A stretch of 64,000 bases of DNA, from contig JAOULC010000009.1 in assembly GCA_029882215.1 (NCBI GenBank), positions 1 to 64,000 on the forward strand. The letters run 5' to 3'. This document shows, in pieces, positions 15,981 through 24,331 of this stretch. The position numbers and the translations under genes are program-made. The notes under the pieces are model-generated. The model did not search any database and was not told where the DNA came from. It was given only the letters and a program-made list of their open reading frames with translations. The stretch is from Gammaproteobacteria bacterium (GTDB taxonomy: Bacteria > Pseudomonadota > Gammaproteobacteria > SZUA-229). Within the stretch, counting starts at the first letter, position 1. Each line of letters starts with the position of its first letter.

Positions 15981-16856
15981 TCATTCATCGGGCTCATCGG
16001 CTTCTCGCAGGCGCTGCAGACGTTCTTCCTGTTCGATCAGTGCGGCCTGTATTTCCTGTAAAACCAGATCAATATCGGTGTCGTCGGCGCTTTCTTCAAA
16101 TTCGCCTGTGATAACGCTTTCCGGGCTCAGTTCACCGGCTTCATACAGTGCCCAAATTTCTTTTGCATATTTTGTATCCAGTAACTCGGGCGCATACTGG
16201 CCATAGTATGTGGTCATATTATTAACATCACGGGCTAACATTTTCTGAGCATTGTTATTAGCGGCCGCATCAACCGCCTGTGGCAGATCAATAATGACCG
16301 GGCCGTAGTCATCGACCAGCACATTAAACTCTGACAAGTCACCATGTACAATGCCGGCACAAAGCATGCGAACGATATCCTGCATCACCAGCGTATGATC
16401 TTCCACCGCCTGTTCGGCCGACATAGTGACATCATTAAGACGAGGTGCAACCTGTCCCTCACCATCTGTAATCAGCTCCATTAACAAAACACCGTCAAAG
16501 CAGCCGTAGGGCTTAGGCACACGAACACCGGCATTGGCCAGCCGGTAGAGCGCTTCAACTTCGGCGTTTTGCCAGGCTTCTTCCTGCTGCTCGCGGCCAA
16601 ATTTTGAGCCTTTTTCCATGGCCCGGGCACGTCGGGAATTTTTGACTTTACGGCCTTCCTGGTACTGAACAGCTTGCTTGAAGCTGCGTTTTGCGGCTTC
16701 TTTATAGACTTTGGCACAGCGAATTTCCGTGCCGCTTCGTACCATATAGACAGAGGCTTCTTTTCCGCTCATCAACTGGCGGATAACTTCATCAACAAGA
16801 CCATCTTCGATTAGGGGTTGTATTCGTTTGGGGGTTTTCATAGCGCATTTATACAT
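15981..16856 (-). CDS. RIO1-family serine protein kinase
   Basis: 291 residues. N-lobe GKEASVYMVRSG (P-loop of RIO kinases) with the ATP-binding Lys in RCAKVYK, hinge LLMELI, catalytic loop IVHGDLSEFNVLVDD and metal-binding IIDLPQAVD are all intact. The C-terminal part is acidic (SADDTDIDLVLQEIQ...DEPDE). Archaeal and eukaryotic RIO1 act in small-subunit ribosome maturation; the bacterial proteins are little studied. The start at 16856 has AGGCGG 7 nt upstream; ATG 16841 is the alternative. Monocistronic. Confidence 0.88.
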   Translation of the reverse strand: MYKCAMKTPKRIQPLIEDGLVDEVIRQLMSGKEASVYMVRSGTEIRCAKVYKEAAKRSFKQAVQYQEGRKVKNSRRARAMEKGSKFGREQQEEAWQNAEVEALYRLANAGVRVPKPYGCFDGVLLMELITDGEGQVAPRLNDVTMSAEQAVEDHTLVMQDIVRMLCAGIVHGDLSEFNVLVDDYGPVIIDLPQAVDAAANNNAQKMLARDVNNMTTYYGQYAPELLDTKYAKEIWALYEAGELSPESVITGEFEESADDTDIDLVLQEIQAALIEQEERLQRLREADEPDE

Positions 16857-17027
16857 TAAACCGCCTGTGGATGGAATAGAGCTGGTCAGTAATGGCTCTG
16901 AAACAGAGTTTGAAGTAGTCGATTATGTGCAGGAGAAAAAAATATTGCACGACTATATATCAGTAAAAGGCCTGTATATTAAGATCTGTAAGGTATAATT
17001 AGTCGATTATATAATCTGGTGAACACG

Positions 17028-17267
17028 ATGAAGCTACTGATACGCAACCTTGCACGTACGACTACCGAAGCAGAACTTAAGGTTTTGTTTGATGAATTTG
17101 GCACAGTGCAATCCTGTAATCTGGTTATGGATAAAGTCAGCGGTGGCTCAAAAGGCTTTGGTTTTGTCGAAATGCCAAAGGCAGGTGAGGCTAAAGCTGC
17201 CAGTAAGAACCTGAATGGCAAAGAGGTGGCTGGCAATAAAATCCGGGTAAAAAAGGCTGAAGAGTAA
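17028..17267 (+). CDS. RRM-type RNA-binding protein
   Basis: 79 residues, a single RNA-recognition motif: RNP2 is LLIRNL at the start and RNP1 is SKGFGFVEM in the middle, followed by a basic KIRVKKAEE tail. I choose ATG 17028 because GGTGA lies 5 nt before it and it starts directly with beta strand 1 (MKLLIRNL); GTG 17019 is possible. Bacterial stand-alone RRM proteins are often cold- or stress-linked RNA chaperones. Twenty bp before the VF530 gene, so probably co-transcribed. Confidence 0.88.
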   Translation: MKLLIRNLARTTTEAELKVLFDEFGTVQSCNLVMDKVSGGSKGFGFVEMPKAGEAKAASKNLNGKEVAGNKIRVKKAEE

Positions 17268-17286
17268 AATAGGAAGGTACATTTAA

Positions 17287-17508
17287 GTGAATGCTGCAAA
17301 CAATAAGGATCCTATGCACGGAGTCACACTCGAAATGGTCATAAATCACCTGGTTCATGTCTATGGCTGGGAAAAGCTGGGGCAGCTGGTGAAGATAAAG
17401 TGCTTTAGCAATGATCCCAGTGTTTCATCCAGTTTAAAGTTTTTACGTAAAACACCCTGGGCCAGAGAAAAAGTTGAAACACTTTATCTGAATAGCAAAG
17501 AACAATAA
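17287..17508 (+). CDS. VF530 (DUF2132) family DNA-binding-like protein
   Basis: 73 residues. The [21 protein letters not shown] start and [25 protein letters not shown] core are near-invariant in the VF530 family, whose structure from Vibrio fischeri is a small helical DNA-binding-like fold. The start is GTG 17287, with AGGAAGG about 10 nt upstream. Lies just after the RRM gene, hinting at a nucleic-acid-related pair. Function unproven. Confidence 0.88.
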   Translation: MNAANNKDPMHGVTLEMVINHLVHVYGWEKLGQLVKIKCFSNDPSVSSSLKFLRKTPWAREKVETLYLNSKEQ

Positions 17509-17584
17509 GGGCTAGATCAAAAATAAAAGACAGCTGAACTATGAATTGCTGTATATACATAAGTAACAGAAATAATTTGTCTGT

Positions 17585-18133
17585 ATGGGGTATAACAAAA
17601 TGAAAGCTGTGTTGATTGCAGAGAAAAAGCCGGCGGGTGGCTTTAATTTGTCAGTGCTTATCCTGTTGTTTTCAGCAGCGGTATGGTATCTGGAAAAATA
17701 TCTTTCACTACTTCATCTGCTGACAGATAAACTGAAACAGAACACTCTGCCTGCTTCGGCAGAATATGTGTTTATAGCAGTTTGTGCGTTGCTGCTGGCA
17801 TTAATAACGCATACTGTTATTAAATATATTCAGCTGAAAAAATTAAAGCTCATCATTTTTTCAGTAAAACTGGCGGTCGACGAAAGTTATCATTACGTGC
17901 AGGCACCGGCGGCAATGACATCGTCAATGTTTTTGAAATTATTTTTTAAACAGCTGATGGCTGCAGCTAATAAAGACAAGTACAGCAAGGTTTTAAAACA
18001 GTATAAGCCGCAACTTGAAATCAGAAGAAGTGACACGCTGATGCGATTTAACGAATCACAGACCTTAGAGAACGGCGGATTGAAAAACGGAGATATCTGT
18101 CAGATCATTGGCAAGCCTAAAAGCGTGAGCTGA
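17585..18133 (+). CDS. hypothetical two-helix membrane protein
   Basis: 182 residues. Two hydrophobic stretches: LSVLILLFSAAVWYLE (about 23-38) and YVFIAVCALLLALITHTVI (about 61-79), then a cytoplasmic basic part ending in LRxx-like text TLENGGLKNGDICQIIGKP, which reads like the end of a beta-grasp domain. I do not recognise the family. The ATG at 17600 is an equally good start. It is followed after 88 bp by a 33-codon membrane ORF. Confidence 0.6.
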   Translation: MGYNKMKAVLIAEKKPAGGFNLSVLILLFSAAVWYLEKYLSLLHLLTDKLKQNTLPASAEYVFIAVCALLLALITHTVIKYIQLKKLKLIIFSVKLAVDESYHYVQAPAAMTSSMFLKLFFKQLMAAANKDKYSKVLKQYKPQLEIRRSDTLMRFNESQTLENGGLKNGDICQIIGKPKSVS

Positions 18134-18221
18134 GTTCCTGACATGCTGCTGATTACAGAGATAAACAGGTTCGTTAATATCGCCGGGTGGCAGGATTCCT
18201 GGCTGACAGACAAGGACAGCT

Positions 18222-18323
18222 ATGGAAGCGTTTAATAAAGATACATTTCGTTTGCTAATTTACTCATCTGTTATCATTATTGTTTTTATCGTCGGGCTGT
18301 TTGCCTGGTATAAGGGAAAGTAA
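18222..18323 (+). CDS. 33-residue single-helix membrane peptide
   Basis: ATG 18222 to TAA 18323 encodes a 33-residue peptide, with AGGA at about 18213 as ribosome site. It starts with polar MEAFNKDTFR, continues with a strongly hydrophobic stretch (VIIIVFIVGLFAW) and ends YKGK, giving a textbook single-span topology with a positive end. Small membrane peptides of this type often bind transporters or oxidases. The function here is unknown, and the small size makes coding status uncertain. Confidence 0.5.
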   Translation: MEAFNKDTFRLLIYSSVIIIVFIVGLFAWYKGK

Positions 18324-18663
18324 ACTGCTGATAAAAATATCTTTCAGACAATAAGTATTCTTAGAGTGCCTGCACAAGCTGTATTCTTTTTTGCAGCGTT
18401 CTTTACGGATCTCTTAGTTGAAAGTCACTCATAAACTGCCAGACCATAAACCTCATCTCCAGATCTTTTTTATTTGCCTATAAATAAAACAAATATAAAC
18501 GCCCGTTTTTGCTGTGTACACAAGTGATCAGTATTATTTAGCCTGATACAAGTAATTTTGATCTATTGTGTGTTGCAAGATTTGGGTGCAGTATCTGTGT
18601 ACTATAAAATTTAGATTATAAAAAATGCCGGGTTATCCGGTTAAAAATAAAATGGAGATGGAT
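18324..18663. other. intergenic gap upstream of adk
   Basis: No reading frame of note. It presumably holds the adk promoter: an AT-rich tract with TATAAA at about 18604 and a TTGGGT element 15 bp before it, which is only a moderate promoter match. No hairpin with a T-run is seen. Confidence 0.35.
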
Positions 18664-19311
18664 ATGCGTTTAATTTTGTTAGGGGCACCAGGTGCCGGTA
18701 AAGGTACGGTTGCAAAGCTGTTGACTGCAATGAGCGGTGCTGTACAAATTTCTACTGGTGATATTTTACGTGCGGCAGTAGCAGCAGGTACCGAACTGGG
18801 GAAAAAAGCAGAAGCAGCAATGAAAGCGGGTGATCTGGTTTCTGATGATCTGATCATGGGTATTATGGGCGAGCGACTGAAAGAAGATGACTGTAAAAAA
18901 GGTTATTTGCTGGATGGCTTTCCGCGTACCATTCCGCAAGCTGAAGCACTTAAAGTATTGATGGCGAATATCGGTGAAGAACTGGATTTTGTTGTGAATA
19001 TTGATGTACCAAAAGATGTGATACTGGACAGGCTGACAACACGTCGCACCTGTACCGGTTGTGGTGCAATTTACAATGTAAAATCAAACCCGCCAAAAGA
19101 AGAAGGTAAGTGTAATGACTGTGGCGGTTCTGTTGTACAGCGTGATGATGAAACAGAAGAAGCAATATCTAACAGGCTGGATGTGTACAATGAAAAAACA
19201 GCACCGTTAGCGGGCTTCTATGAAAAAGAAGGTATGTTGCTGACGGTTAGTGCCACATCCAGTGATGCGGTGATCGAGGCGATTGAAGAACGTTTAGGTG
19301 CAACTGCTTAA
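18664..19311 (+). CDS. adk: adenylate kinase (Cys4 lid type)
   Basis: 215 residues from ATG 18664, which follows GGAG at 18654-18657 by 6 nt and gives the standard MRLILLGAPGAGKGT start. P-loop GAPGAGKGT, AMP-binding STGDILRAA and DGFPRT, and the LID arginines are present. The lid carries CTGC...CNDC with 16 residues between the pairs (C-x2-C-x16-C-x2-C), i.e. a zinc-binding lid. E. coli-type adenylate kinases have no zinc, so this form is unusual for gammaproteobacteria. It interconverts AMP, ADP and ATP in the cytoplasm. Single gene. Confidence 0.95.
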   Translation: MRLILLGAPGAGKGTVAKLLTAMSGAVQISTGDILRAAVAAGTELGKKAEAAMKAGDLVSDDLIMGIMGERLKEDDCKKGYLLDGFPRTIPQAEALKVLMANIGEELDFVVNIDVPKDVILDRLTTRRTCTGCGAIYNVKSNPPKEEGKCNDCGGSVVQRDDETEEAISNRLDVYNEKTAPLAGFYEKEGMLLTVSATSSDAVIEAIEERLGATA

Positions 19312-19338
19312 GTGTATTTCTAAGCTAATTTGCTCTGA

Positions 19339-19380
19339 ACCTAGGGGCAGGTGAAGATGTTTCATCACTTGCTTCTAGGT
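19339..19380. terminator. inverted repeat between adk and the convergent zinc-finger gene
   Basis: ACCTAG (19339-19344) pairs with CTAGGT (19375-19380). The inner GGGCAGGTGA pairs with TCACTTGCTT through several G-U wobbles, giving about 16 pairs. There is no T-run on the plus side, so it may be a bidirectional transcript end rather than a canonical terminator. It overlaps the last codon and stop of the minus-strand gene. Confidence 0.45.
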
Positions 19381-21105
19381 CTTAGGCCCGAACTTATTTG
19401 CTTTTAAATTGGCATATTTATTTATAGTAGCCATTGTGTTTGTGTTCAGGTATTTGCTTTCCTTTAGTCTGAATTTTTTCTGAAAATCTTTTACAGCTCT
19501 GTCGGTCTCTTTGTTGTATTCGCCGTCAGCAGTGATGTTTTTATAGCCTAATGAAATCAGTTTGTGTTGAGTGGCTTTAATAAGCTGTCGGCTGCTCACT
19601 GTTTCAGAATCTTTTTCAGGAACAAAGTAAAAGAACCTGATCAACTGTTCGGCTGTATAGTAATCAGACCAGCGCTGGTCGGCCGGCAGCAGATTAGGAG
19701 AAAGTGTAGAGTATATAATCAATACAGAGGCAATCAGTGACGGTATGCGTTCAACGGATGAAGAATCAGTTTTAAAATTGAGTTTCCTGCGTTTTCTTAA
19801 TGTCAGTGTTCTGCTGAACAGGTTGCCAAGAAAAATAAACACAGCTATGTGAACAACCAGTGTGGTTAGCGTGCCTATGGGGCTGCTGGGTGCAAGCCCG
19901 AAATAATATCCGGATAATAATCCTGCCGATGTAATACCGATCCAAGAAAACAGGCTGTAACGCGGAATTAAAGCTTCTTTTAACTGCGTGAGTTTCTTAA
20001 TGATGCTGTGAATACTGTCTTTACTTAACAGCTCGTCAGAATTGTTTTCCAGTAAAGTTTCCAGATCATCTGTGGTGCGGTTTTTATCGCTGCTTAAAAT
20101 TATATTGATTAGCGGAATAGACTGCAGCCTGGAGTACTTGCCAGCGCTTTTGATTTTTGCACTGATGCCGACGACAGAATTAACAGCAGCGAGCAAAATG
20201 TCATCGAGTATCTTTGGTTTGGCGATGCATTTGACATTATCACCAAAGCCAAGAATTTTGTACTCCTTATTCAATACTAAAAGAGAAAGTAGCAGATATT
20301 TTGTTTTGCTCTGGTAGAGTACTGCACAATGATCCTTATCGACATCTTTTAACTTTAACAAAGCTGGAGTCAGATAGTCGTCAATCAGGGTTTGATGCGA
20401 CTGCCGGGAAAGGAAACTTTCAATTTCCTTCTTAACACCTGGATCGGCAGTGTCTACAGAGTTCTTGTGCTTTCTGCTGGCATCGACGTGTACGGTGTAA
20501 ACACGTTTAACTTCACCACTGCCCGAGCAGTTTTTGCAGTCGATAGTGCCTCTGCCGCTGCAGTCCGGGCAGGTATTAATGGCAGAAAAATTTTCTGTGG
20601 TTCTTAGTAGATCCTGTTTTTTAGTGATGGCTTTATGTGTGCCTTTGCCGGCGCAACGCGGACATTTGACCTGTCCCCGGTCGCAATGGCGGTCACACAG
20701 CTCTACATAAGCATGCGGTTTGCCGCCATTTAGTTTGACGGTGCTGTGTTTGAAAAAGTGAGCGGGATCTTCGTTGATATTGTGTATCAGCTCTATTTTA
20801 CCCAGCGAGTTCTGGATGATGTGCTGGCCCTGTTTCTTTGCTGCGGCCTGCGCTTCACTGACACTGTTATGAAGTACTGCATTGACCCTATCCTTGCCGC
20901 TCATAATGCTTGCTTTAAGGCTGACTTTTACGTTCCAGACAAACTGCGTGTTAACGCTAACCTCTTTAATGGTAGCGCTTAAGACGGTAATGTCTGATAA
21001 CGAGGCGCCATTGCCTTTGATCGTTTTGACGATGCCTTCACAGAGTGACTGAGTACCTTTATCTGGCTTAAACAGGTAGTTAATAGAGTTGATAACTGTA
21101 CTCAT
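19375..21105 (-). CDS. DnaJ-type zinc-finger and peptidoglycan-binding-domain membrane protein
   Basis: 576 residues from ATG 21105, preceded on its strand by AAGAGA. Residues about 135-200 carry DnaJ-like zinc repeats: CDRHC, CPRCAGKG, CPDCSGRG and CKNCSGSG, the CxxCxGxG rubredoxin-like pattern of Hsp40, but no J domain. Hydrophobic segments follow in the middle (GITSAGLLSGYYFGLAP, TLVVHIAVFIFLGNLF, PSLIASVLIIYSTL), three likely membrane spans. The C-terminal 70 residues (LIKATQHKLISLGY...AVKDFQKKFRLK) form a PG_binding_1 domain. I do not know this architecture; a role linking the cell wall to a cytoplasmic chaperone-like zinc module is speculation. Confidence 0.75.
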   Translation of the reverse strand: MSTVINSINYLFKPDKGTQSLCEGIVKTIKGNGASLSDITVLSATIKEVSVNTQFVWNVKVSLKASIMSGKDRVNAVLHNSVSEAQAAAKKQGQHIIQNSLGKIELIHNINEDPAHFFKHSTVKLNGGKPHAYVELCDRHCDRGQVKCPRCAGKGTHKAITKKQDLLRTTENFSAINTCPDCSGRGTIDCKNCSGSGEVKRVYTVHVDASRKHKNSVDTADPGVKKEIESFLSRQSHQTLIDDYLTPALLKLKDVDKDHCAVLYQSKTKYLLLSLLVLNKEYKILGFGDNVKCIAKPKILDDILLAAVNSVVGISAKIKSAGKYSRLQSIPLINIILSSDKNRTTDDLETLLENNSDELLSKDSIHSIIKKLTQLKEALIPRYSLFSWIGITSAGLLSGYYFGLAPSSPIGTLTTLVVHIAVFIFLGNLFSRTLTLRKRRKLNFKTDSSSVERIPSLIASVLIIYSTLSPNLLPADQRWSDYYTAEQLIRFFYFVPEKDSETVSSRQLIKATQHKLISLGYKNITADGEYNKETDRAVKDFQKKFRLKESKYLNTNTMATINKYANLKANKFGPKT

Positions 21106-21191
21106 AAAAATCTCTTTGAAAATGTCTGTGCAAATATAGCCGAAATCGCTGCTATGTACCAATCAGGCTAACCCGAAGTTAAACTTTTTGC

Positions 21192-21221
21192 AAAAAAAAG
21201 CCCTGCATGAGCAGGGCTTTT
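21192..21221 (-). terminator. rho-independent terminator of the YeeE/YedE gene
   Basis: On the minus strand AAAAGCCCTGC and GCAGGGCTTTT form a perfect stem with a 4-nt loop, followed by a run of eight T (A-run 21192-21199 on plus). It lies 20 bp after the transporter stop. Confidence 0.9.
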
Positions 21222-21240
21222 GATTTACAGCAATGAGTAC

Positions 21241-22452
21241 TTATACTGCATCAAGCTTACGCATGCTGGCAGGTAATAACTTCATATCAACCAGAGCAGT
21301 AATGAATGATTTGATGAAGCTGGCTTCTTCTTCATAAACCATTTTGTAGAACTGGATCTTCATTGTCAGTGCGCTACCGAAGACGATAGAGACAAACACA
21401 AGAATAGAGCCCAGTGCTAAGGTAGAGAACCCTGTAATACCCTGGCCGATAGTGCAACCCATACCCAGAACACCGCCAATACCCATTAGCACTGCACCAA
21501 ACATGTGGTTGATAAAGTCTTTAAGGTCATTGAACCATTCGATTCGGAACGCTTTTGTCAGTAAAGAGATCACGAATGATCCGGCAATGACACCAAACAG
21601 AGCCATGACACCAAAGCTAATCAGCGTTGTGTTGGTTGGATTTAATGCCAGACTAAAGGTATCGCCCATCGGGTTAATAAACGTGTATGACTGTGACATA
21701 ACGCCAACCGGTACCTGATCCATGAAATCAACCGCTTCTTTCCATGCGGCGCCCATGCTGCCACCGGTAATTGCCCAGGCCAGAACGATCAGTATGCCAA
21801 TTACTGTGCCGCCGATGATATTTTCACTGTTGCTGCGGAAGTCTTGTGAGCGGAATACGTGGAATAAAATCGCTGCGCCAATAACAAGGCCACAGATGAT
21901 GCGCAGTGTTGTCAGGCTTTCGGCGCCGGTGATGCCACCAATAATGGCAGGAATATCCTGTCCTGTCATACCAAAGCTGCCCAGGTTGATGGTTGTTGCC
22001 GTTATCCATGGGTGAAACAGAACCGCATAAAAGTCAGTCTTGGTCATCAGGTAGGCGAAGAAACCGGCAACAATTAAAACAAAGATTGATTTGATGTTAC
22101 CGCCACCGATACGTACCAGTGTTTTATTACCGCAACCACTGGCAAAGGTCATGCCGATACCAAATAACACTCCACCAACGATATAGCGTAACCAGGCGAA
22201 TTGCTCTGTGCGATAGGGCGGCAATGAAGGATCTATTGATGCATAACCCATGATGCTTTCAATAAGGGTCACACCAAGCAAGGCAACTGCAATCGCTAAT
22301 AACCAGGATTTCATGCGATTAGTATCGTTCATGTTAACCCAGTCAGAAACTGCGCCCATGGTGCAGAAGTTGGTTTTGTTGGCTACTGCGCCAAGTACGA
22401 ATGCCAGAGCGAAAGCCCAGAGTAAAACCTGAGTTGTAATTTCTAATTCCAT
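21241..22452 (-). CDS. YeeE/YedE family sulfur-compound transporter
   Basis: 403 residues, about nine to ten membrane helices. The motifs KTNFCTMGAVSDW, FASGCGNKTLVRIGGGN and GMGCTIGQGITGFSTL, each with a conserved Cys, are those of the YeeE/YedE (DUF395) family, in which thiosulfate passes along a line of Cys residues. It is a long single-chain form covering both halves. Monocistronic, so thiosulfate or another reduced sulfur compound as substrate is inference from the family. Upstream is a 193-bp region with the bat-operon end on the other side. Confidence 0.85.
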   Translation of the reverse strand: MELEITTQVLLWAFALAFVLGAVANKTNFCTMGAVSDWVNMNDTNRMKSWLLAIAVALLGVTLIESIMGYASIDPSLPPYRTEQFAWLRYIVGGVLFGIGMTFASGCGNKTLVRIGGGNIKSIFVLIVAGFFAYLMTKTDFYAVLFHPWITATTINLGSFGMTGQDIPAIIGGITGAESLTTLRIICGLVIGAAILFHVFRSQDFRSNSENIIGGTVIGILIVLAWAITGGSMGAAWKEAVDFMDQVPVGVMSQSYTFINPMGDTFSLALNPTNTTLISFGVMALFGVIAGSFVISLLTKAFRIEWFNDLKDFINHMFGAVLMGIGGVLGMGCTIGQGITGFSTLALGSILVFVSIVFGSALTMKIQFYKMVYEEEASFIKSFITALVDMKLLPASMRKLDAV

Positions 22453-22591
22453 AACTATCCCATTGTGGTTAAGGTCGTAAAATAATAAAAGCTGCTATAT
22501 AAGCAGGCCGCTGGTTCCGTTCCATGGTACCAATCTTTAGCAAGGCATGATTTTACCTGCTTTTATAAGAGGCTTTAAGAGCCTTGGACTA

Positions 22592-22628
22592 AAATATCTG
22601 CAAAATTAAGTTAATTTTGCAGATATTT
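22592..22628 (-). terminator. 37-bp perfect palindrome at the end of the bat operon
   Basis: Two 18-bp arms (left 22592-22609, right 22611-22628) around a single G form a perfect AT-rich inverted repeat starting 17 bp after the BatD stop in the sense of transcription. As RNA it gives an 18-pair hairpin followed by TTTT on the minus strand, so a terminator is the likely use. The arms are unusually long. Confidence 0.6.
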
Positions 22629-22645
22629 GCTGATTAAAATAATAG

Positions 22646-24331
22646 TTAAGCTAATTTATGTAATGGTTTAAGAGTCTGTGTTGCAGAATCAACTGATGCT
22701 AGGGGTTTCCCCTTAAATTTTTCAAAGCAGGATAAAAGTTCTTTCGCCTGCCAGTCATTAGTGTGATCTGAATATAGACTGCGGTTTAACTGACGAACCT
22801 GCTCGGCGAAATCAGTATCAAGTTTTAGGGCAACGTCACTAAGACTACTGAAGCTTTCACCGGGCCAGGTCTGGCTGGCCCATTCAATCAGTAGTGATTT
22901 GCAAAGTTCTGTGTTGTTAACATGACAGGCGCTGATTATTTTTTTTGAAATATTTTTAGTAACGGGTTTTGTCGTGCTAGGGCTGTTAGTGACAACGCTT
23001 GTATGGCGTTTTAAAGTCAGCAGGAAATACAGCGTTGTTAGCCAGACAATAAGCAGCACGAGACTGCTGTAAAACCAGAAGTTTGTCGTTTGCTGTGGAA
23101 TAGCTGTGGACGAAGTACTGGCTGGTGTTTTACTGGCCGCTAAAGCGGGTGCCTGTGCGGTAGAGGAAACAGTTGCACCTGCTTTAATGGTAATTTGTTT
23201 GGCGGCTATACGCGCATATTCAACTTTTTCAGTCAGTGTGTTCCACCAGGCAATGCTTAATTCTGGTAATGTCACACTGCCGGAACGGGTCGGAATAAAG
23301 GCAATTTTTTCCTGACGGATACCGGTAATCCCGAGATCATCTTTAGTGTCATTTAATGACGGCTGATCAGGGTATTGCTTAACCCCTTCGATATCTTTTA
23401 TGGCCATTACAGGAAGCTGTGCTGCGGTTAAGCCATTGGCCATCAATGTGATGGTTCTTGTTACCGGTTCGCCAACTTTAAATTCAGTATTGTCTGGCCA
23501 CTCATCAACCAGCTTTATCTGTGAGGAGGGCAGCCAGTTTTTATTCTTGAACAGGGCAGGTACAGGTTTTACCTCTATATCAATTTGTTTTGAGTAGACC
23601 CGTTTAGTGGAATTACTGAATGGGATCGAATCAAAAAATGAGCGTCGCTGTGCAACAATCTGGCCGTTAAATTCCAGTGGTTTGATACTTAAACTACCGC
23701 TTTGTTGCGGAAAGATGGCGTAACGACGCTCAATAACTACAAAGCGCACACCGTCGCGCGTGGTCTGATAACGTTTGTCTTCACCGAGTTTTTCAACAAT
23801 AGCGTCAGCGTGACTCAGCTCAGGTTCGGTCAGGCTGGCATTCTGTATGTCAACAGAGCGAAATAACTTTACGGTATAAATGAGTTGCGCCTGAACATAA
23901 ACAGATGGCTGGTCAATTTCAGCTTCAAGGAAGAGATTTTTATCTGCCGCGGAAGGTGATGCCGAAGACTTCTGGATTTTAATATTGAGACCGGGGCTCT
24001 TATCGTTACCAAAATCAATGGACGGCAAAGAATAGTTGCCCGCCTGTTTGGCCAGCAGGACTAACGTCCATACTGTCTTACGATTAAAGTTGCCGTTAAT
24101 AATCGTCATGTTACTGCTCTGACTTTTATTAAGAATGTCGAAATAAACAGACAGTGGTGAAAAGTCAGGCTCCGCATCAACGGTGCCGTCGGCTTCAAAC
24201 ACCAGATTGAACGACTCGTTAGTAGTGATGTTCTGCCGGTCAACAAAGACACGAATGTCAGCCGCGCTCGCATGGCTGACAAATAAACTGAGTATCGTGA
24301 AGACAGATAAGAAAAGAAACTTTTTTACCAT
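22646..24331 (-). CDS. batD: BatD family protein
   Basis: 561 residues. A signal peptide (MVKKFLFLSVFTILSLFVSH then ASA) leads into repeated beta domains (DIRVFVDRQNITTNESFNLVF, RKTVWTLVLLAKQAGNYSLPSIDFG) typical of BatD/oxygen-tolerance proteins. A transmembrane helix near residue 430 (FYSSLVLLIVWLTTLYFLL) precedes a cytoplasmic helical tail. Last gene of a six-gene operon; its start overlaps the end of the BatB/C gene by 7 bp. Bat proteins are linked to aerotolerance in Bacteroides and to periplasmic stress and virulence in Leptospira/Francisella; the mechanism is unclear. Confidence 0.85.
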   Translation of the reverse strand: MVKKFLFLSVFTILSLFVSHASAADIRVFVDRQNITTNESFNLVFEADGTVDAEPDFSPLSVYFDILNKSQSSNMTIINGNFNRKTVWTLVLLAKQAGNYSLPSIDFGNDKSPGLNIKIQKSSASPSAADKNLFLEAEIDQPSVYVQAQLIYTVKLFRSVDIQNASLTEPELSHADAIVEKLGEDKRYQTTRDGVRFVVIERRYAIFPQQSGSLSIKPLEFNGQIVAQRRSFFDSIPFSNSTKRVYSKQIDIEVKPVPALFKNKNWLPSSQIKLVDEWPDNTEFKVGEPVTRTITLMANGLTAAQLPVMAIKDIEGVKQYPDQPSLNDTKDDLGITGIRQEKIAFIPTRSGSVTLPELSIAWWNTLTEKVEYARIAAKQITIKAGATVSSTAQAPALAASKTPASTSSTAIPQQTTNFWFYSSLVLLIVWLTTLYFLLTLKRHTSVVTNSPSTTKPVTKNISKKIISACHVNNTELCKSLLIEWASQTWPGESFSSLSDVALKLDTDFAEQVRQLNRSLYSDHTNDWQAKELLSCFEKFKGKPLASVDSATQTLKPLHKLA

